Both the position numbers and the translations under genes were made by a program. This document shows, one piece after another, positions 23,410 to 34,693 of a DNA stretch of 62,593 nucleotides. The notes under the pieces are model-generated. The model saw only the letters and a program-made list of their open reading frames with translations. It searched no databases and was not told the origin of the DNA. Within the stretch, counting starts at the first letter, position 1; each line of letters starts with the position of its first letter. Location: the NCBI GenBank assembly GCA_015501585.1, contig JADNRY010000356.1, positions 1-62,593 of the forward strand, read 5' to 3'. Origin of the DNA: Rhodocollybia butyracea (lineage: Eukaryota > Basidiomycota > Agaricomycetes > Agaricales > Omphalotaceae).

Positions 23410-23570
23410 ACCGTGATTGGGATTATTGAGACCGTGATTGAAATTATTGAGACTATAATTGGGATTATTGAGACTGTGATTGGGATTATTGAGACCGTGA
23501 TTAGGATTATTGAGACTGAGATGGAGATTATTAAGGCTGTGATTAGGGTTATCATGACCATGATTGGAAT
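23410..23570. repeat. Subterminal 21-bp tandem repeats
   Basis: About seven copies of a 21-bp unit GGGATTATTGAGACCGTGATT with point differences. The same array in inverse orientation is at about 43,470-43,640. This is the expected place for transposase-binding repeats. Confidence 0.8.
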
Positions 23571-24837
23571 CAAAGTGATTTGAAATTCACTATCATTACA
23601 ACATTACTGAAAATTTTATTGCCTAGAGTGTCCTTCTCAACCATCATGAGGATCTTTAATCTCTTATGGCTTTTTGTATCTGTTGTACAAGCACCACCCC
23701 CGGCAGATCTCTCACTTCAAACTCAAACTATTTGCAACTCATACCATGAGTTGAGTCTTCGTGTCACCCAGGCATTGCGTATCCAGGCTGGTGATATCTC
23801 TCAGATCCAAAGATATCAACAGTCAGTACAGGTCTTTTTAACTACAGTCACTGCAGTGTGTATTGCCATTTTATTCATAAAAAATCCCCATAACTTACTC
23901 TCTCAAAGCATCAAGATTTGTTTGACCCATTGGAATACAACACTATCAATACCAGTGTTCAAAACATGGCAACTGCTCTGGAAGAAGCCTCTGCAAAGTC
24001 AGAAGACATTGCAGAGCATACACCTCTGGCACCTGTTGAAGTAATCCATACTGGCCAGAGAGGCCAGCCAAGGAAGAACATTGACCGGGAACTCCTTGAA
24101 ACCAGTCTAAGGCTCTGAGGCCCCACTCACATTGCTCCAGTTTTTTGACTGTTCATCCCGTACCATCCGCCAAAGACCATTGGAACATGGGCTGGTTGAG
24201 GTTTGTCCTCCTGTCTATGTTACCTATGAAGATCCAAATACTGGGGAAATCTTGTGAATATACCGGTCCTCCACAGCCCCCATGTCCACCCTCTCTGATG
24301 ATGAGCTTGATGCTGTCATTGGACATATTCTTGAAGTATTTCCTGCCTTTGGGCGAAGAATGATTGCAGGCCATTTGCGCCACTTAGGTCATAGTGTTCC
24401 TCGGGCTCGCATCCGGCTGTCTTATGAGCGAGTTACTGGATCTCCAGCATTTTTAACTGCTCGACCCATTGAGCGCTGGCGCTACCATGTTGCAGGACCT
24501 AACTCTCTCTGGCACCATGATGGTCAACATGGTATGGTCTTAATATTTTTATTCTCTGTCTTTACTAATTGGGGAGACAAATTTAGCGCTCATCCGGTGG
24601 AGAGTAGTCATTCATGCCTTTGTGGATGGTTTCTCGCGCCTTGTGACTGCTATTCAGGCAAATGACCTTAACCGCGCGGATACTGTTCTTGCTTTGTTCC
24701 TTGAAGCAATCCAAGAGCATGATACACCCAGTTGCATCCGTGGTGACCATGGGGTAGAGAACCTTGGAGTTGCAAGATATATGGAAGAGCACTATGGGGT
24801 GGAAAGAGGCTCATACATCTGGGGCAGGTAGATCCAT

Positions 24838-25342
24838 TACATTTATCTATGACTTACTTTGTTGCTAATTCTGTTGTTGTAAAAGGGGGAAATTCAGATA
24901 CAAGCTACGCTCATCCTCCAAATGTGGGGACAAAAGCACACCAGAGGGTAGAGATGGGTAAAGCCTGGGTCAAACAACCCAATGGAGTCTCATTCCATAA
25001 AACTAGGTACTTATATACCATACAATTGTATACTACACTACATAAGGGAATTGACTTGCTTTAAGTCCAGGCAAGTCATGTAAAGTCATTATGAGTCATT
25101 TACAATCATTGCACAGTCATGCACAGTCAATGACTCAATGCACAGTCATGCACAGTCAATGACTCAATGCACAGTCATGCACAGTCAATGACTCAATGCA
25201 CAGTAACTATGTACTACAAATGAGTCAATGCAATATTGACACATTATGACTCCAGTTCATATGAGTCAGTCCAGGTTTGTACACGGAGGCACTTGCAAAT
25301 ATTCCAGTCCAAATTCCTACAAATTCCCTCTTTCTATTCCAG
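24838..25342 (+). other. Enlarged 505-nt intron of the integrase gene
   Basis: GGCAG/GTAGAT at the 5' side and TATTCCAG/GAGTGTT at the 3' side join IWGR to SVHNV in frame. Other introns in this window are 49-68 nt, so this one has probably received an insertion. It holds the 29-bp tandem repeats at 25,111 and many AGTCAT/GACTCA words. Confidence 0.6.
25111..25197. repeat. 29-bp tandem repeat, three perfect copies
   Basis: The unit starts GCACAGTCATGCACAGTCAA and is repeated exactly three times, with a partial fourth. Identity between copies indicates recent slippage. It lies within the long integrase intron. Confidence 0.9.
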
Positions 25343-26975
25343 GAGTGTTCACAATGTCTGTATTGAGCTATGGAGGGATGTCACACAAGGATTTGGAATA
25401 AAGTGGGACAACTTTTTCTATGATCTTGAAGCATGTGCTGGCCTTTGTCCTGACTTTGACTCTCACAAGCTTATTAGACCCGTGACTACGTCACGGAGAG
25501 AAAGGAGGATGGTGGTATTGAGCCTGGAATACCTGGGTTCTGATATGCAACACACATTGCGCCATATGTGTAGAATGCATGGGTGGACCGAGTCCACTGA
25601 GCACTCTGCTGTGGTAGCAAAATTTGCTGGAAATTTTGAATAAGTAAAAGATGAGCATGCTTACATAGTTAGTCCAGAAGGGTTCACTTGCTGATGAGAG
25701 AACCATGACTGAGAGATAGCAGCCAAATGGTACTGTGAGGTTATTGACCTGGCAGAGACTCACAAAATATTCAACTGCTTAAGCAATGATCATAGCTACG
25801 GAGGAGCTCCAAAAGTAGGTACTCAAGGGTTGAAGTATTTCGATCTATCATGATGATAATGGGACATGGGTTGCTGATATGTCGAGGAGACCAAAAACAA
25901 CTTGAAACTTGGGAATGAGTATAGCTAGTGCATGTGGGGATCCAGGATCTATACCTACAGGTAACCTATGGAAGGAACAGCTTCTGTATCCATATATGAG
26001 ATATGAGCCAGATAGAACTCATACTCATGCTCATACTATGGTCCAGAACCACATTGAGTTGCTACAGATTGCTAAAATCATGGAAAGAGGGATTCAAAAC
26101 TTGGAATGTGTGTCATGGCACTGCTGGCGCATTCTTTCATTGTGTGTTGTTGCTGAATTATCCTTATATTATTACTTGTATGAGACTCTCCACCATCTAT
26201 GGAAAGTCTATTGACTTTCAAACCTCTCTCAGTTCAGAGTTGTACACACAATTAACTAAGATGCTCCTTTCTTCCTAATTTCCATGCTTATCTTGCTCAG
26301 AATACAATTATCTACAGTAATTTCCAGCTAACCGTTTACAGGGAATGGGTTTTTGGTAGGTTTTCTCATTATGTTACAGAGCCACTGTATGGAATTGGCG
26401 AATGCAGTTCTACCGGCAGCTGCTGTGCAGCTAGAACTGATTAGATACTGTATAATTACGACTGTATGCTCCCGGGGGTCAAGGCGTTACACATTTTTGA
26501 CAAACAACATGCTCAGGGCCCGCCGTTATGCGTTACGCATAGCGCTAGATGCACAAATGAATAGGGGGCCGAAGGCCCGCCGCCAAAATTTGTGACATTT
26601 CGAGCAATAGCATACTCAAACCCTCCCGTTACACATTACAGATTGCAAAATCCCCCATGCTCGGGGGTCCTGTTACGCGTTATGGGAGCATCCGGTCGTA
26701 AATATATAGTAGATTAATGCTGTAGCTGGAATCTGTTAATACTTATCCTTTACTTTAAAAAAGGACGGGGCGCCTATGTGGCGTCTATTCCTTATTACTA
26801 ATAATGACTAATCAACGGTTGCCGCGTAGCGGCGCAACATTGTCAACGGTTACCGTTATCCGCGCCGCATAAATTTAAAATAGTGACATAATTATTGATT
26901 ATTGTCGGCGCGTACGGTTGCGTTGCGGTCACGGCCATACAGCGTAAAGTCTCTAAAATTAGCCCTTTACAGAGG

Positions 26976-27116
26976 CCATCAGCAAAATGTGGGTGAGCTG
27001 GCGCCGTTGTCAGGCACTATACAACCGTTTCCAGCGGCTCCCAGCGGCTCCCAGCGGCCCCCAGCGCTGTACAGTGCCAGAAAGTGAATTCCCGTGCACC
27101 CACGTTTTGCTGATGG
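26976..27116. mobile_element. Small inverted-repeat (MITE-like) element
   Basis: CCATCAGCAAAATGTGGGTG at the left is matched by CACCCACGTTTTGCTGATGG at the right, an inverted pair of 20 bp with one mismatch, 141 bp in all. The interior is GC-rich. No clear target duplication is visible, so classification is open. Confidence 0.55.
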
Positions 27117-27392
27117 ATACATTGCAGTATACGGTATGACTTCCAGCCTCCAGGACCTGGCATATAGTATATACTGACAAATGAAACATGGCTATAAAAG
27201 TGTTTTTATCATTACAGCAAAGGTTATGGCAGTGCAGATCCTGGAGTTCATGTCTGGGGGATGCTCTGCCATGTGTGTGCAGAAGAAAGGAGAGAACAGA
27301 ACAGTGTCTTCAGATATGGCACAAGACCACAGTGACCACTATTCCCGTCAGACTCAACCAGTACCAGGCAGTTAGCTAATAGCACCACATGT

Positions 27393-27777
27393 TGTTGAAG
27401 GCAAAGGCTTAATGCCAAGGAGTCCCGCCCCACGCCATTTGCCTCCGAAGGGCATGGGACGTGTTTCGTTACAGAATAAGTTTACCCTCAAAGGGGGCCG
27501 GTAGTTTTTCCTTTCCTTTATTATTTATCCTTACCTATTCGATTATCCGAGTGCCTAGGTTTGACTTGGAAGTTTCAAGCTATTACTTATATACAGGACA
27601 CGTTCTCCTTTTATCCCTCAGTCGTTTGTACGGTGTACACTTCTGAGGGTAAGTCTGTTTATTTATATACCTGTTTATTTAGTACTTACACTTATTAGTT
27701 TTACAGGTAAATATCTACACCAATACGAGTTGTTTGTACAGTGTACACTTCTGAGGATCATACTTATTAGTTCTACA
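27393..27777 (+). repeat. Solo copia-type LTR candidate
   Basis: The borders are TGTTGAAGG...TTCTACA, with flanks CATGT and CATGC (4 of 5 bases shared). Two related segments with the core TTTGTAC(G/A)GTGTACACTTC at about 27,629 and 27,733 repeat the double-hairpin layout of the copia LTRs at 22,110 and 32,941. No coding sequence adjoins it. Confidence 0.45.
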
Positions 27778-29449
27778 CATGCGTTGGCATGACTGAGTAG
27801 TGAGAAGCAGGGAGATCTTGGGGAGAATTGGAAGGGTATAAGAAGAGATCATCCAGATGGAACTGGCAAATTTCCTTTGCTTACTTGGATGTCAATTGTA
27901 CTGCATAGTTGCTGGATGTGTTTGTGCCTTTCTGCAATCAAAATGACTCTGTGGAACAGCCCGAGCATCCAATCAGAAGTCAATGCATCTGAGCCTCACA
28001 TGTACACATGAGACTAGGATATATGCTAATACTACTGCATGTATCTGTCTTGAGCGTTGCCATATAATAATTAATTTGTATGATTTATTATCCCCAACTT
28101 AGTACCGCTCCGGCTCCTGACTTCAAGGTCCCAAGAGAAAAACTCAGAACTTGAGCAGTTGTAGTACTATGTACATTTGTAGTAGGTTGGAGAGGCCGGG
28201 CTATGTACAAGAGATGTACTAAGGCCTCCATCTTTCCCTTATTATTACTACTGACAAATATCTGAGGTTTAATGCCAAATCGAGTCTGTTCCCGTGGCTT
28301 GCCACGGGTCTCTTAAGCTTGTAGTAACATTAAAAAAAGAAAGATTAGCATGGGTAGCACTTGTAAAAGAGAGGGCGGATAGAGACTTGGATAGAGAAAC
28401 ATGTATGATGTAACCAATAGGCCGGCTGCGGCAAAGGGCAGTGCGGCTTATAGACATGGGGCTGCGCCGGCTGTGCCGTCTTATCGCTCCTCTTATCTTA
28501 TTAGTAATAAGTTATCTTATTAGCTAATAAGCGGGCATCTAAACCGTCATGATTTAAAGTATAGGATATATGGCTTCTACACTATCTCTTTTTATCCTCC
28601 ATCAACCAGGATGCAATGGAGTGGGCAGAAACTTGGAACCATCACAAACTATCTTTGGATGGTGAACGTGATCGCTCACCTAGGGACATGTATTTCTTTG
28701 GAGTTATACAGGAGGGACTTCGGGGCCCTGAAGGCGTTGTAGATGCCAGTGGAACACTCCAGCGCTTGGAAGAAGACATTGAGAATATCATGACCTATGG
28801 AGTCGATTGGAGGGATATGGCTAATCCTGCTCTTTTACACCATCATAACCTATACAACCCAGAGGAGGTTGATCAACTTGGTCACCACAGCAGTCATTGC
28901 CCTCCTCATTTGTCTTTGGTGGAAGTTCCGGCATTTGAATGTCCATTTGAGACAGATGAGCAACAGACCAGGTTTGTTGAAGCTCTGTCTTTGATGCCAG
29001 AGTATCACTCAAGGGAGATGGAAGATAGGAAGTCACTGTGGATTCAAGGTCTAGATATAATGAGTCAGATTCTTTCTATGTAGTCTTCTTACTGTGTAGA
29101 GTCAAGTATTTTTCCACAAATAACTGTAATCCATTTACAATGCACTGGAATAACGTGTAACAAGCTCTCAATTAGGCTGTATGGGAAGCAGGAGCAGAAG
29201 AGATACAGTGGCTACGTCTTTAAGACTCAGAACATTTATTTTCTGCTGTACAGTGTTGCTGTATAAGTATGGTAAAAGTATCAGTAGACAAACAGGCACC
29301 AACTCACCACAGCATGTCACTGGACAGCTTACTGATATGTATATAGATTGAAAGTGATTCCATAAAGGGAGCAGCCTGTCCTCATTGCAGCATAGGCAGT
29401 AAGCTTGACTCCCAAGGATCCAAAGCAAGGGTCAACTGCCAAGCTGATG

Positions 29450-29791
29450 TAGGGCTTACCACCGTACCGTATATGGTCACGGCCGTGTGTTTCACGGACC
29501 GTTCTAGCAACGGAAGTCCGCATGCTGTACCGTAGTTAAGATTTCTAAAGGGCTTTCACGGTACGGTTACTGTTTATTATGGCCGTTAACAGTCATGACG
29601 GTCCGTAATAGTCTGTACTGCCTATAAAGTCAATAAATGCTGAAATAATATACAGGAAATTGACAGGGCAGTGGGAAATTTGAGGTGATAGGAAAGGAAT
29701 TTAAGGAAAACCCACTTAGATCCCACTAACATGTTAAGGGTGGGGGGTTGTGGGTAAAGCATTCACAATCTTGAGCTAAGTAAGATGTACT
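29450..29791 (+). mobile_element. hAT-type MITE, 3'-truncated copy
   Basis: It starts TAGGGCTTACCACCGTACC and follows the sequence of the full-length MITE at 17,797 for about 340 bp, to CTAAGTAAGATGTACT, where similarity stops. The right terminal repeat is absent. Differences between the copies are scattered and include small indels. Confidence 0.82.
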
Positions 29792-29898
29792 GACGGTATG
29801 CTGGCTTGAGATGTGGTAGTTGTTATTCATTTTAAAGATCGAAGGTATTAAGATAAGCGCCGTAAATTATGTAAGCAACGAGGCGCATTGCTGCTTAT

Positions 29899-30084
29899 AT
29901 GAGTCGTGAGGTCCATTGCTGCTTATGTTATAACACAGCCTCCTTTTTCCTCTCTGTTTTAAAAATGTCTGATTCCAGCACTCAACTTCACTCTGATTAT
30001 GGGGACCTCACTAGTCTTATTAATGCTCAGAAAAAACTTATCAAACAAACAAAACACGGTGATCCTGGTATTCAGGTTGGTTGA
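29899..30084 (+). pseudogene. Short unassigned open frame (possible orphan first exon)
   Basis: The frame encodes MSDSSTQLHSDYGDLTSLIN (from the internal Met near 29,965) and AQKKLIKQTKHGDPGIQ, then a GTTGGT that could be a donor. The composition looks like a genuine N-terminal exon, but nothing downstream continues it. Family unknown. Confidence 0.3.
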
Positions 30085-30159
30085 CAATCTCGCTTGATTC
30101 TTACGTCAATTAACCTTTTTCGGACGAGCATTGGCACAGTGAATGTGCACAGAACGAGT

Positions 30160-30560
30160 GACTTTATAGTAATATACCACTTCTACGGCAAGAAAAACGG
30201 GTTAGAATTGACAAAGATATGAACAAAATTACCAAACTCACTCCAAGAAAGCAGGTGACGAGGAGGCAACAACATAATTTTGGAGGAGAGTCCAGACAGC
30301 AGAGGTGCATGGAATAGGACTCTCGGTGATCACATAACGCCTTATGGCAAGGAAAACAGGTCAGAATTGGCAAAGTTATTAGCAAAATTACAAAACTCAC
30401 CCCAAGGCGCCAGGTTGGTGGAGCAGCAAAGGCAAAATTTCCAAGAGGCATTGGCGTGATATGGTACGCATGGAGCAAGTAATTCGACGTCAATATACCA
30501 CTTTACCGCACGGAAAACACGTCAGATTTGAAGGAGTTATCCCCAATACTGTATAAATCA
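30160..30560. repeat. Diverged tandem repeat (about 170 bp, three units)
   Basis: Units begin near 30,175, 30,342 and 30,490 with the order TACGGCAAG.AAAAC.GGT.AGAATTG, then CAAAATTAC.AAACTCACCCCAAG. Each unit is partial or diverged. No gene. Confidence 0.6.
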
Positions 30561-30573
30561 CCCTGGACTTTGA

Positions 30574-31405
30574 GGGCCTGTTCGGCAACACGAATCTGGA
30601 TTTTGTGTGATTTTGCCAGAGGCAAGATTTTGAAGACTTATATAAAATGTTCGGATCAGCTGGCCGGTCGCCATGACTCTGGAAATGTCATAAAATGACA
30701 TAACTCCTGCCCTGACATGTCGGACGTTCCTCTCGCTGTCCCGCAAGTCATCCCGACCACTCTCAATGATGCCACCCAGTGACCAACATGTTCTGGTCAT
30801 CATCTTTCAAGTTTAATGTAATTGTATATTATTGTTAAAGCGATTTTGTTCCTCTATATTGTCTAAGCAAGTGAAACCTAAAGTAAAAACTACATTTGAG
30901 AGCGGCGGGCATGTCTGAGCATCGAGCGGGGTGTTGAGGTCAATGGAAGAAATGTATGGCAGCACGCGCGTTTACACGGAGCGCTCAATCGGCCAATCTG
31001 ACTGATACTTACAAATGCTTGATGGCTTTTTTATATGGTGGCCATTGACCTCAACACCCCGCTCGATGCTCAGACATGCCCGCCGCTCTCAAATGTAGTT
31101 TTTACTTTAGGTTTCACTTGCTTAGACAATATAGAGGAACAAAATCGCTTTAACAATAATATACAATTACATTAAACTTGAAAGATGATGACCAGAACAT
31201 GTTGGTCACTGGGTGGCATTGTTGAGAGTGGTCGGTACAACTTGCGGGACGATGGACGGAACATTGGGTACGATGACAGGTAATCATGTCAAGAGTTATG
31301 TCATTCTTGAAGTCGCCAGCTGATCCGAGCAGTTTATATTAAATGTTCAAAATCTCGCATTGGCAAAATCTAACAAAATCCAGATTCGTGTTGCCGAACA
31401 GGCCC
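30574..31405. mobile_element. 832-bp fold-back MITE, PIF/Harbinger-like
   Basis: The termini GGGCCTGTTCGGCAACACG are inverted at the two ends, and the arms pair over about 380 bp (30,574-30,955 with 31,038-31,405), the inner 170 bp being almost perfect. The loop is only about 80 bp. TGA flanks both ends directly (30,571-30,573 and 31,406-31,408). A 3-bp T-N-A duplication with G-rich GGGCCTGTT ends fits Tourist/PIF-Harbinger MITEs. Transcripts of this region would form a long hairpin. Confidence 0.87.
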
Positions 31406-32040
31406 TGAGTTTGTCTGAGACATAGGCAACAGAAAAACAAGAGTAAAGAGGGAAAGAGGGAAGCAGAACCGAATATCTTGCGCTGAATGTGTTGTTTGAT
31501 TAGAATGAGCTAATAATGCATCTTCTGTGTTGTTTAAAACAGGCTGTATCCTGCTTTGAGATCTAAGCACCCGCTGGGAAGGGATCATAACATAAAGGAC
31601 AAAGGAAAAAAATGATTTGATTAGTTCTTAATTAATGAATTGGGCGCTCATTATAGGCTTTGATATTATGTCAGCAGCAAGAGACTTCACAACTTACATA
31701 ATCTGAACAGGCGTGCAACAAGAGGTCCAGGTTTCAACCAGGTTTATCTTTCAGTAAATAAAGCACAACCAAAGATATATTCATTGGAACTAAAGTAATG
31801 GTGGTGCAAATAAATACAGGAGCATGGCTATATTTTCAAAGGGCTTGGAATGAATTAGCATCAGGAAGAGTGATGGTGAAGTGAGTCAACACATCCCAAG
31901 CTGTTGCCTTGTTGTCATCTTCTGGGATGTCCTCATTCAGCATCTGAATTACTGAAAAGCTTATGAAGATTTCAGTCTGGGAATAACATGTATAAACATG
32001 GAATGGTTTATCCTGATAAAACACAATTGAGCAGTCAAAA

Positions 32041-32057
32041 AAAAAAAAAAAAAAAAA
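32041..32057. repeat. Poly-A tract (minus-strand poly-T)
   Basis: A run of about 20 A ends the intron region of the HECT-like gene; on the coding strand it is a poly-T just upstream of an acceptor-like TTTATCAG. It acts as, or has expanded from, a polypyrimidine tract. Confidence 0.5.
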
Positions 32058-32940
32058 GTAATCAAAAGGAAATATGCATACATCCACTGCATCTTCGAAG
32101 CTAAACTTGAGCTACATAATTATCAGACATTAAGAAATACTAAAGGAAAAATATACACACCTCAATTTTGTCATATGATGAAGGGATGGCTTCTACTCCA
32201 GTTGCAAATAGAAGAAACTTGTGCACCCGGAAAGCCATGTCTTCAGCTACAGCCACGCGCTCATCTTCAGAGATCAAACAATCAAACTCTGGATGCTGAA
32301 TGTGGCCCTTGCCTCTGACCCAGCAAAAAAAAAGTCTCTGCCATTTTGCAGCCAATTCATGTTCTTCATCAGAAGCAGCAGTAGGGAGGACCCACTTGAT
32401 GCAGTTGGCAGCTTCCAAAGCGGCGCCATCTTCAGCCAAGCAGCTGGTCAAGAGTGGGAAAAGTGATTTTGAATGGGATCCAAAGATTTTAAGGAGTGAA
32501 TAAGAGGAGCCCAGATAGGGTTTGAAGGTCCAATTCAATGAACTGCAAAAAACTGATGAATTGCACTGAACTGAACTGCAAAATGAACTGATGATAGATG
32601 GACCAGTCCATGATTTAAACCTGGTCCAGTTCATGGTTCATCAAAATCTCAGAAAAAAAATGAACCACAAAGAATCAGTTTAAACCGGTCTAAACCAGCA
32701 CAGCCACATAGAAAATATGATTTAGATAGATAAGTATATTTTTATTGATGAAATTTATATTTTCTAATGGTTTCAAGCAATAAGACCTAATACTTGAAGA
32801 CTGGAAAGACTACTCATAACATATTGAACACTGAACAGTACCATGCAACAAGTCCAAGAGCCAGTCCTGATACAATGCACTATCAATGGTCTGTTTTAAC
32901 AGATGACCAATGACTCCCAAACCTGGAAAGCATTTCTGCA

Positions 32941-33206
32941 TGTTGAGTAGTACTCCGTACAGTATGCTTTGCCTTACTGATCATAGACATTACTTATGCT
33001 TCCATTCTGCTTACATATGAGACCCGCAGTATATCGCTTACTTTACATATTTCTTCCTCCCTCAGTTGTACCGTCACGTTCAACTGAGTGTGAGTTCTCT
33101 TTTCTATTTTATGAATTGTATACTTATCGACTTCTACTTAGTTATCTCGTCTACAGGTATAGTAGCAGTTGTACCGTCACGTTCAACTGAGTTTATCTCA
33201 TCTACA
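32941..33206 (+). repeat. 5' LTR of copia element
   Basis: It begins TGTTGAGTAGTACTCC and ends CATCTACA. It contains CAGTTGTACCGTCACG...CAACTGAG twice, each copy an inverted-repeat hairpin, which may serve as a regulatory or termination structure. Confidence 0.95.
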
Positions 33207-33225
33207 GATTATGAGACTCGCGCTC
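33207..33225 (+). promoter_or_regulatory. Primer-binding site, half-tRNA-Met type
   Basis: Immediately after the 5' LTR the sequence GATTATGAGAC is complementary to GTCTCATAATC, the anticodon stem-loop of elongator tRNA-Met as I know it. Copia elements commonly prime from an internal tRNA fragment, so this is the expected kind of site. Confidence 0.55.
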
Positions 33226-33286
33226 TTACGAGTTTAAAGGAATATAACTTGGATAACAAAACGAAACAACCATAGCCCAGGACTCC

Positions 33287-34693
33287 ATGGCATCAGGAAA
33301 CTCTCCTCTGAATGTACCAACATTCCCCGAAGCTTTTCAGCTATCTGGGAAGGATACCTGGCGAGGCTTTAAAGATCGAGTAGAGTTTAACGTTGAGGTT
33401 AGAGGGTTGATTGGTTACCTTGAGGGAGCCATCCCCAAACCTGCAGCGGATCCCTTCGACCTAGTACAGCATATTGCTACAGTCCCGAATAGTCGGTCCC
33501 CTTCTTTTGGAGAGTGGACCCAGCGCGAGCGGATGGTTGCGTCCATCATCTATCTAAACTGCACCGACCCTGTCGGTATTGGACTAGAGAAAAAGGAAAC
33601 AGCCGACGTAACCTGGGCAAAACTTATTGCAAAGTACGAGGCGAAAGACAAACAACGTATCCACATCGCGGACACTAAGCTCCAACGACACCGTTTCCAC
33701 CCTGACTCCTCCACAATGGAGGAACACGAAAAGACAATGAAGAATCTACTGAAGTCACTGCATGATCTTGGAGGGACCTGTAGTGACGAGCAGTATAGAT
33801 TGATTGTTATAGCATCCATGCTGAGCGCTTGGAAGGACTATGTCCTTAACGTCCCAGGAACAACTAGTTCTGATGCATTCACCTACCTTCACCGCATCTA
33901 TCTCGACAAGATCAGCAATGACAATGACGACAATGACTCCTATCTCAAAAAGCAAGTTGCTGCTTTGGTAGCTCAACATTTGGGTACCAATGTCTCAGCT
34001 TCTAATTCCACTCCAAAACGTGAACGACCTATCTGTTCTAACCCGGGGTGCCCCAGTAAAGTGGGTCATACTATTGAAAGATGTTGGTCGAAAGGCGGGG
34101 GTGGAGAAGGAAAAGCGCCAAAATCTTGGAAAGACAAATATGGACCTAAGGCTAGCAAAGCCACTTCCCCTATCGAGACCTATACAGGCTCGGTCAACTC
34201 TCCTAATTGTCCGACTGAGGGTACGTCGACACTCTCCTCTTCACCTACAATATTTGACAATTCCAATAGACTTCATTCTTCCGTTCTAGAATTTGGAAAT
34301 AGTCAACGAGGAGGAGAAGGTGAAGACCTACCTGTTAGTCCATACAATCCTGTACCCAACGACAAATGTATCATCTGTAAAACTCGAAATACACCGCTAT
34401 ATCGCTCTGCGATATGTGTTCGTACATTTATTGACTCGGGTGCAACGAATCATTGCTGGGTAGAGCGGGATAAGTTTGTTGAGTATGTCAAAGTAAACGA
34501 ATGGGGAAGTAGTGCTGTTGCAGGAACCGAAGGCCAGTTCTTCATCCAGGGTATTGGTACGGTGGAGTTCATCACCACTATCAACGAAAAGAAGAGATTA
34601 ATCCGACTTCGGGATGTAAAACATACGCCAAAATTCAGTCATAATCTCATCTCGTTATCGACGTTGGATGGTAAAGGGTTTCACGGCACCTGA
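33287..34693 (+). pseudogene. Copia gag and protease region
   Basis: The 468-codon frame starts MASGNSPLNVPTFPEAFQLS. It has a UBN2/gag-type helical region (WAKLIAKYEAKDKQRIHIAD, STMEEHEKTMKNLLKSLHDL), a zinc knuckle C-SNPGC-PSKVGHTIERC (CX4CX5HX4C) near 34,030-34,085, and the aspartic protease motif FIDSGATNHCW at about 34,428. It stops at a TGA (34,691-34,693) just after LISLSTLDGKGF, with the same frame resuming at once into the integrase region, so one nonsense change separates gag-pr from integrase. Confidence 0.88.

Larger units (their letters stand above)
25465..28598. other. 3.1-kb insertion within the integrase gene
   Basis: The integrase frame is lost on both sides. Inside, 25,490-25,640 holds an open frame (RRERRMVVLSLEYLGSDMQH) of unknown family. 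From 26,450 to 27,130 the DNA is unusually CpG-rich, with direct CAGCGGCTCC repeats at 27,030-27,070, a sharp contrast to the AT-rich neighbourhood. A 141-bp inverted-repeat element (26,976) and a solo-LTR candidate (27,393) are listed separately. I could not identify matching ends for a single inserted element, and several residues of the integrase appear deleted at the junction. Confidence 0.45.
23646..29083 (+). pseudogene. D,D,E integrase-core (rve-like) transposase, disrupted
   Basis: The N-terminus reads MRIFNLLWLFVSVVQAPPPA and LSLRVTQALRIQAGD; after an intron ending about 23,908 comes EYNTINTSVQNMATALEEA. A helix-turn-helix FFDCSSRTIRQRPLEHGLVE is followed by a TGA at 24,255-24,257 where the frame otherwise continues to STAPMSTLSDDELD. 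The catalytic core shows D (LWHHDGQH, 24,519), D (IRGDHGVEN, 24,745) and E (NVCIELWRDV, about 25,365). Introns are 24,532-24,586 and 24,838-25,342. After DLEACAGLCPDFDSH (about 25,465) the frame is lost for 3.1 kb, resuming near 28,600 with INQDAMEWAETWNHHKLSLD and GERDRSPRDMYFFGV to a stop at 29,083. A frameshift near 24,130, the stop and the insertion make it inactive. The family is the fungal/metazoan integrase-core proteins, Ginger-like at best; function beyond DNA strand transfer is unknown. Confidence 0.75.

Noticed and set aside
23383..23583. Repetitive Ile-rich peptide (IIETVIGIIETVI)
   Set aside because: A translation of the 21-bp subterminal tandem repeat; the inverted copy does not keep it open, so it is not a protein.
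25111..25197. Centromere or telomere-type satellite
   Set aside because: Only three units, confined to an intron of a transposon gene.
32140..32634. Single 164-residue independent gene on the minus strand
   Set aside because: Its C-terminal two thirds continue the HECT-like gene interrupted by the copia insertion; its N-terminal part is read from non-coding flank.
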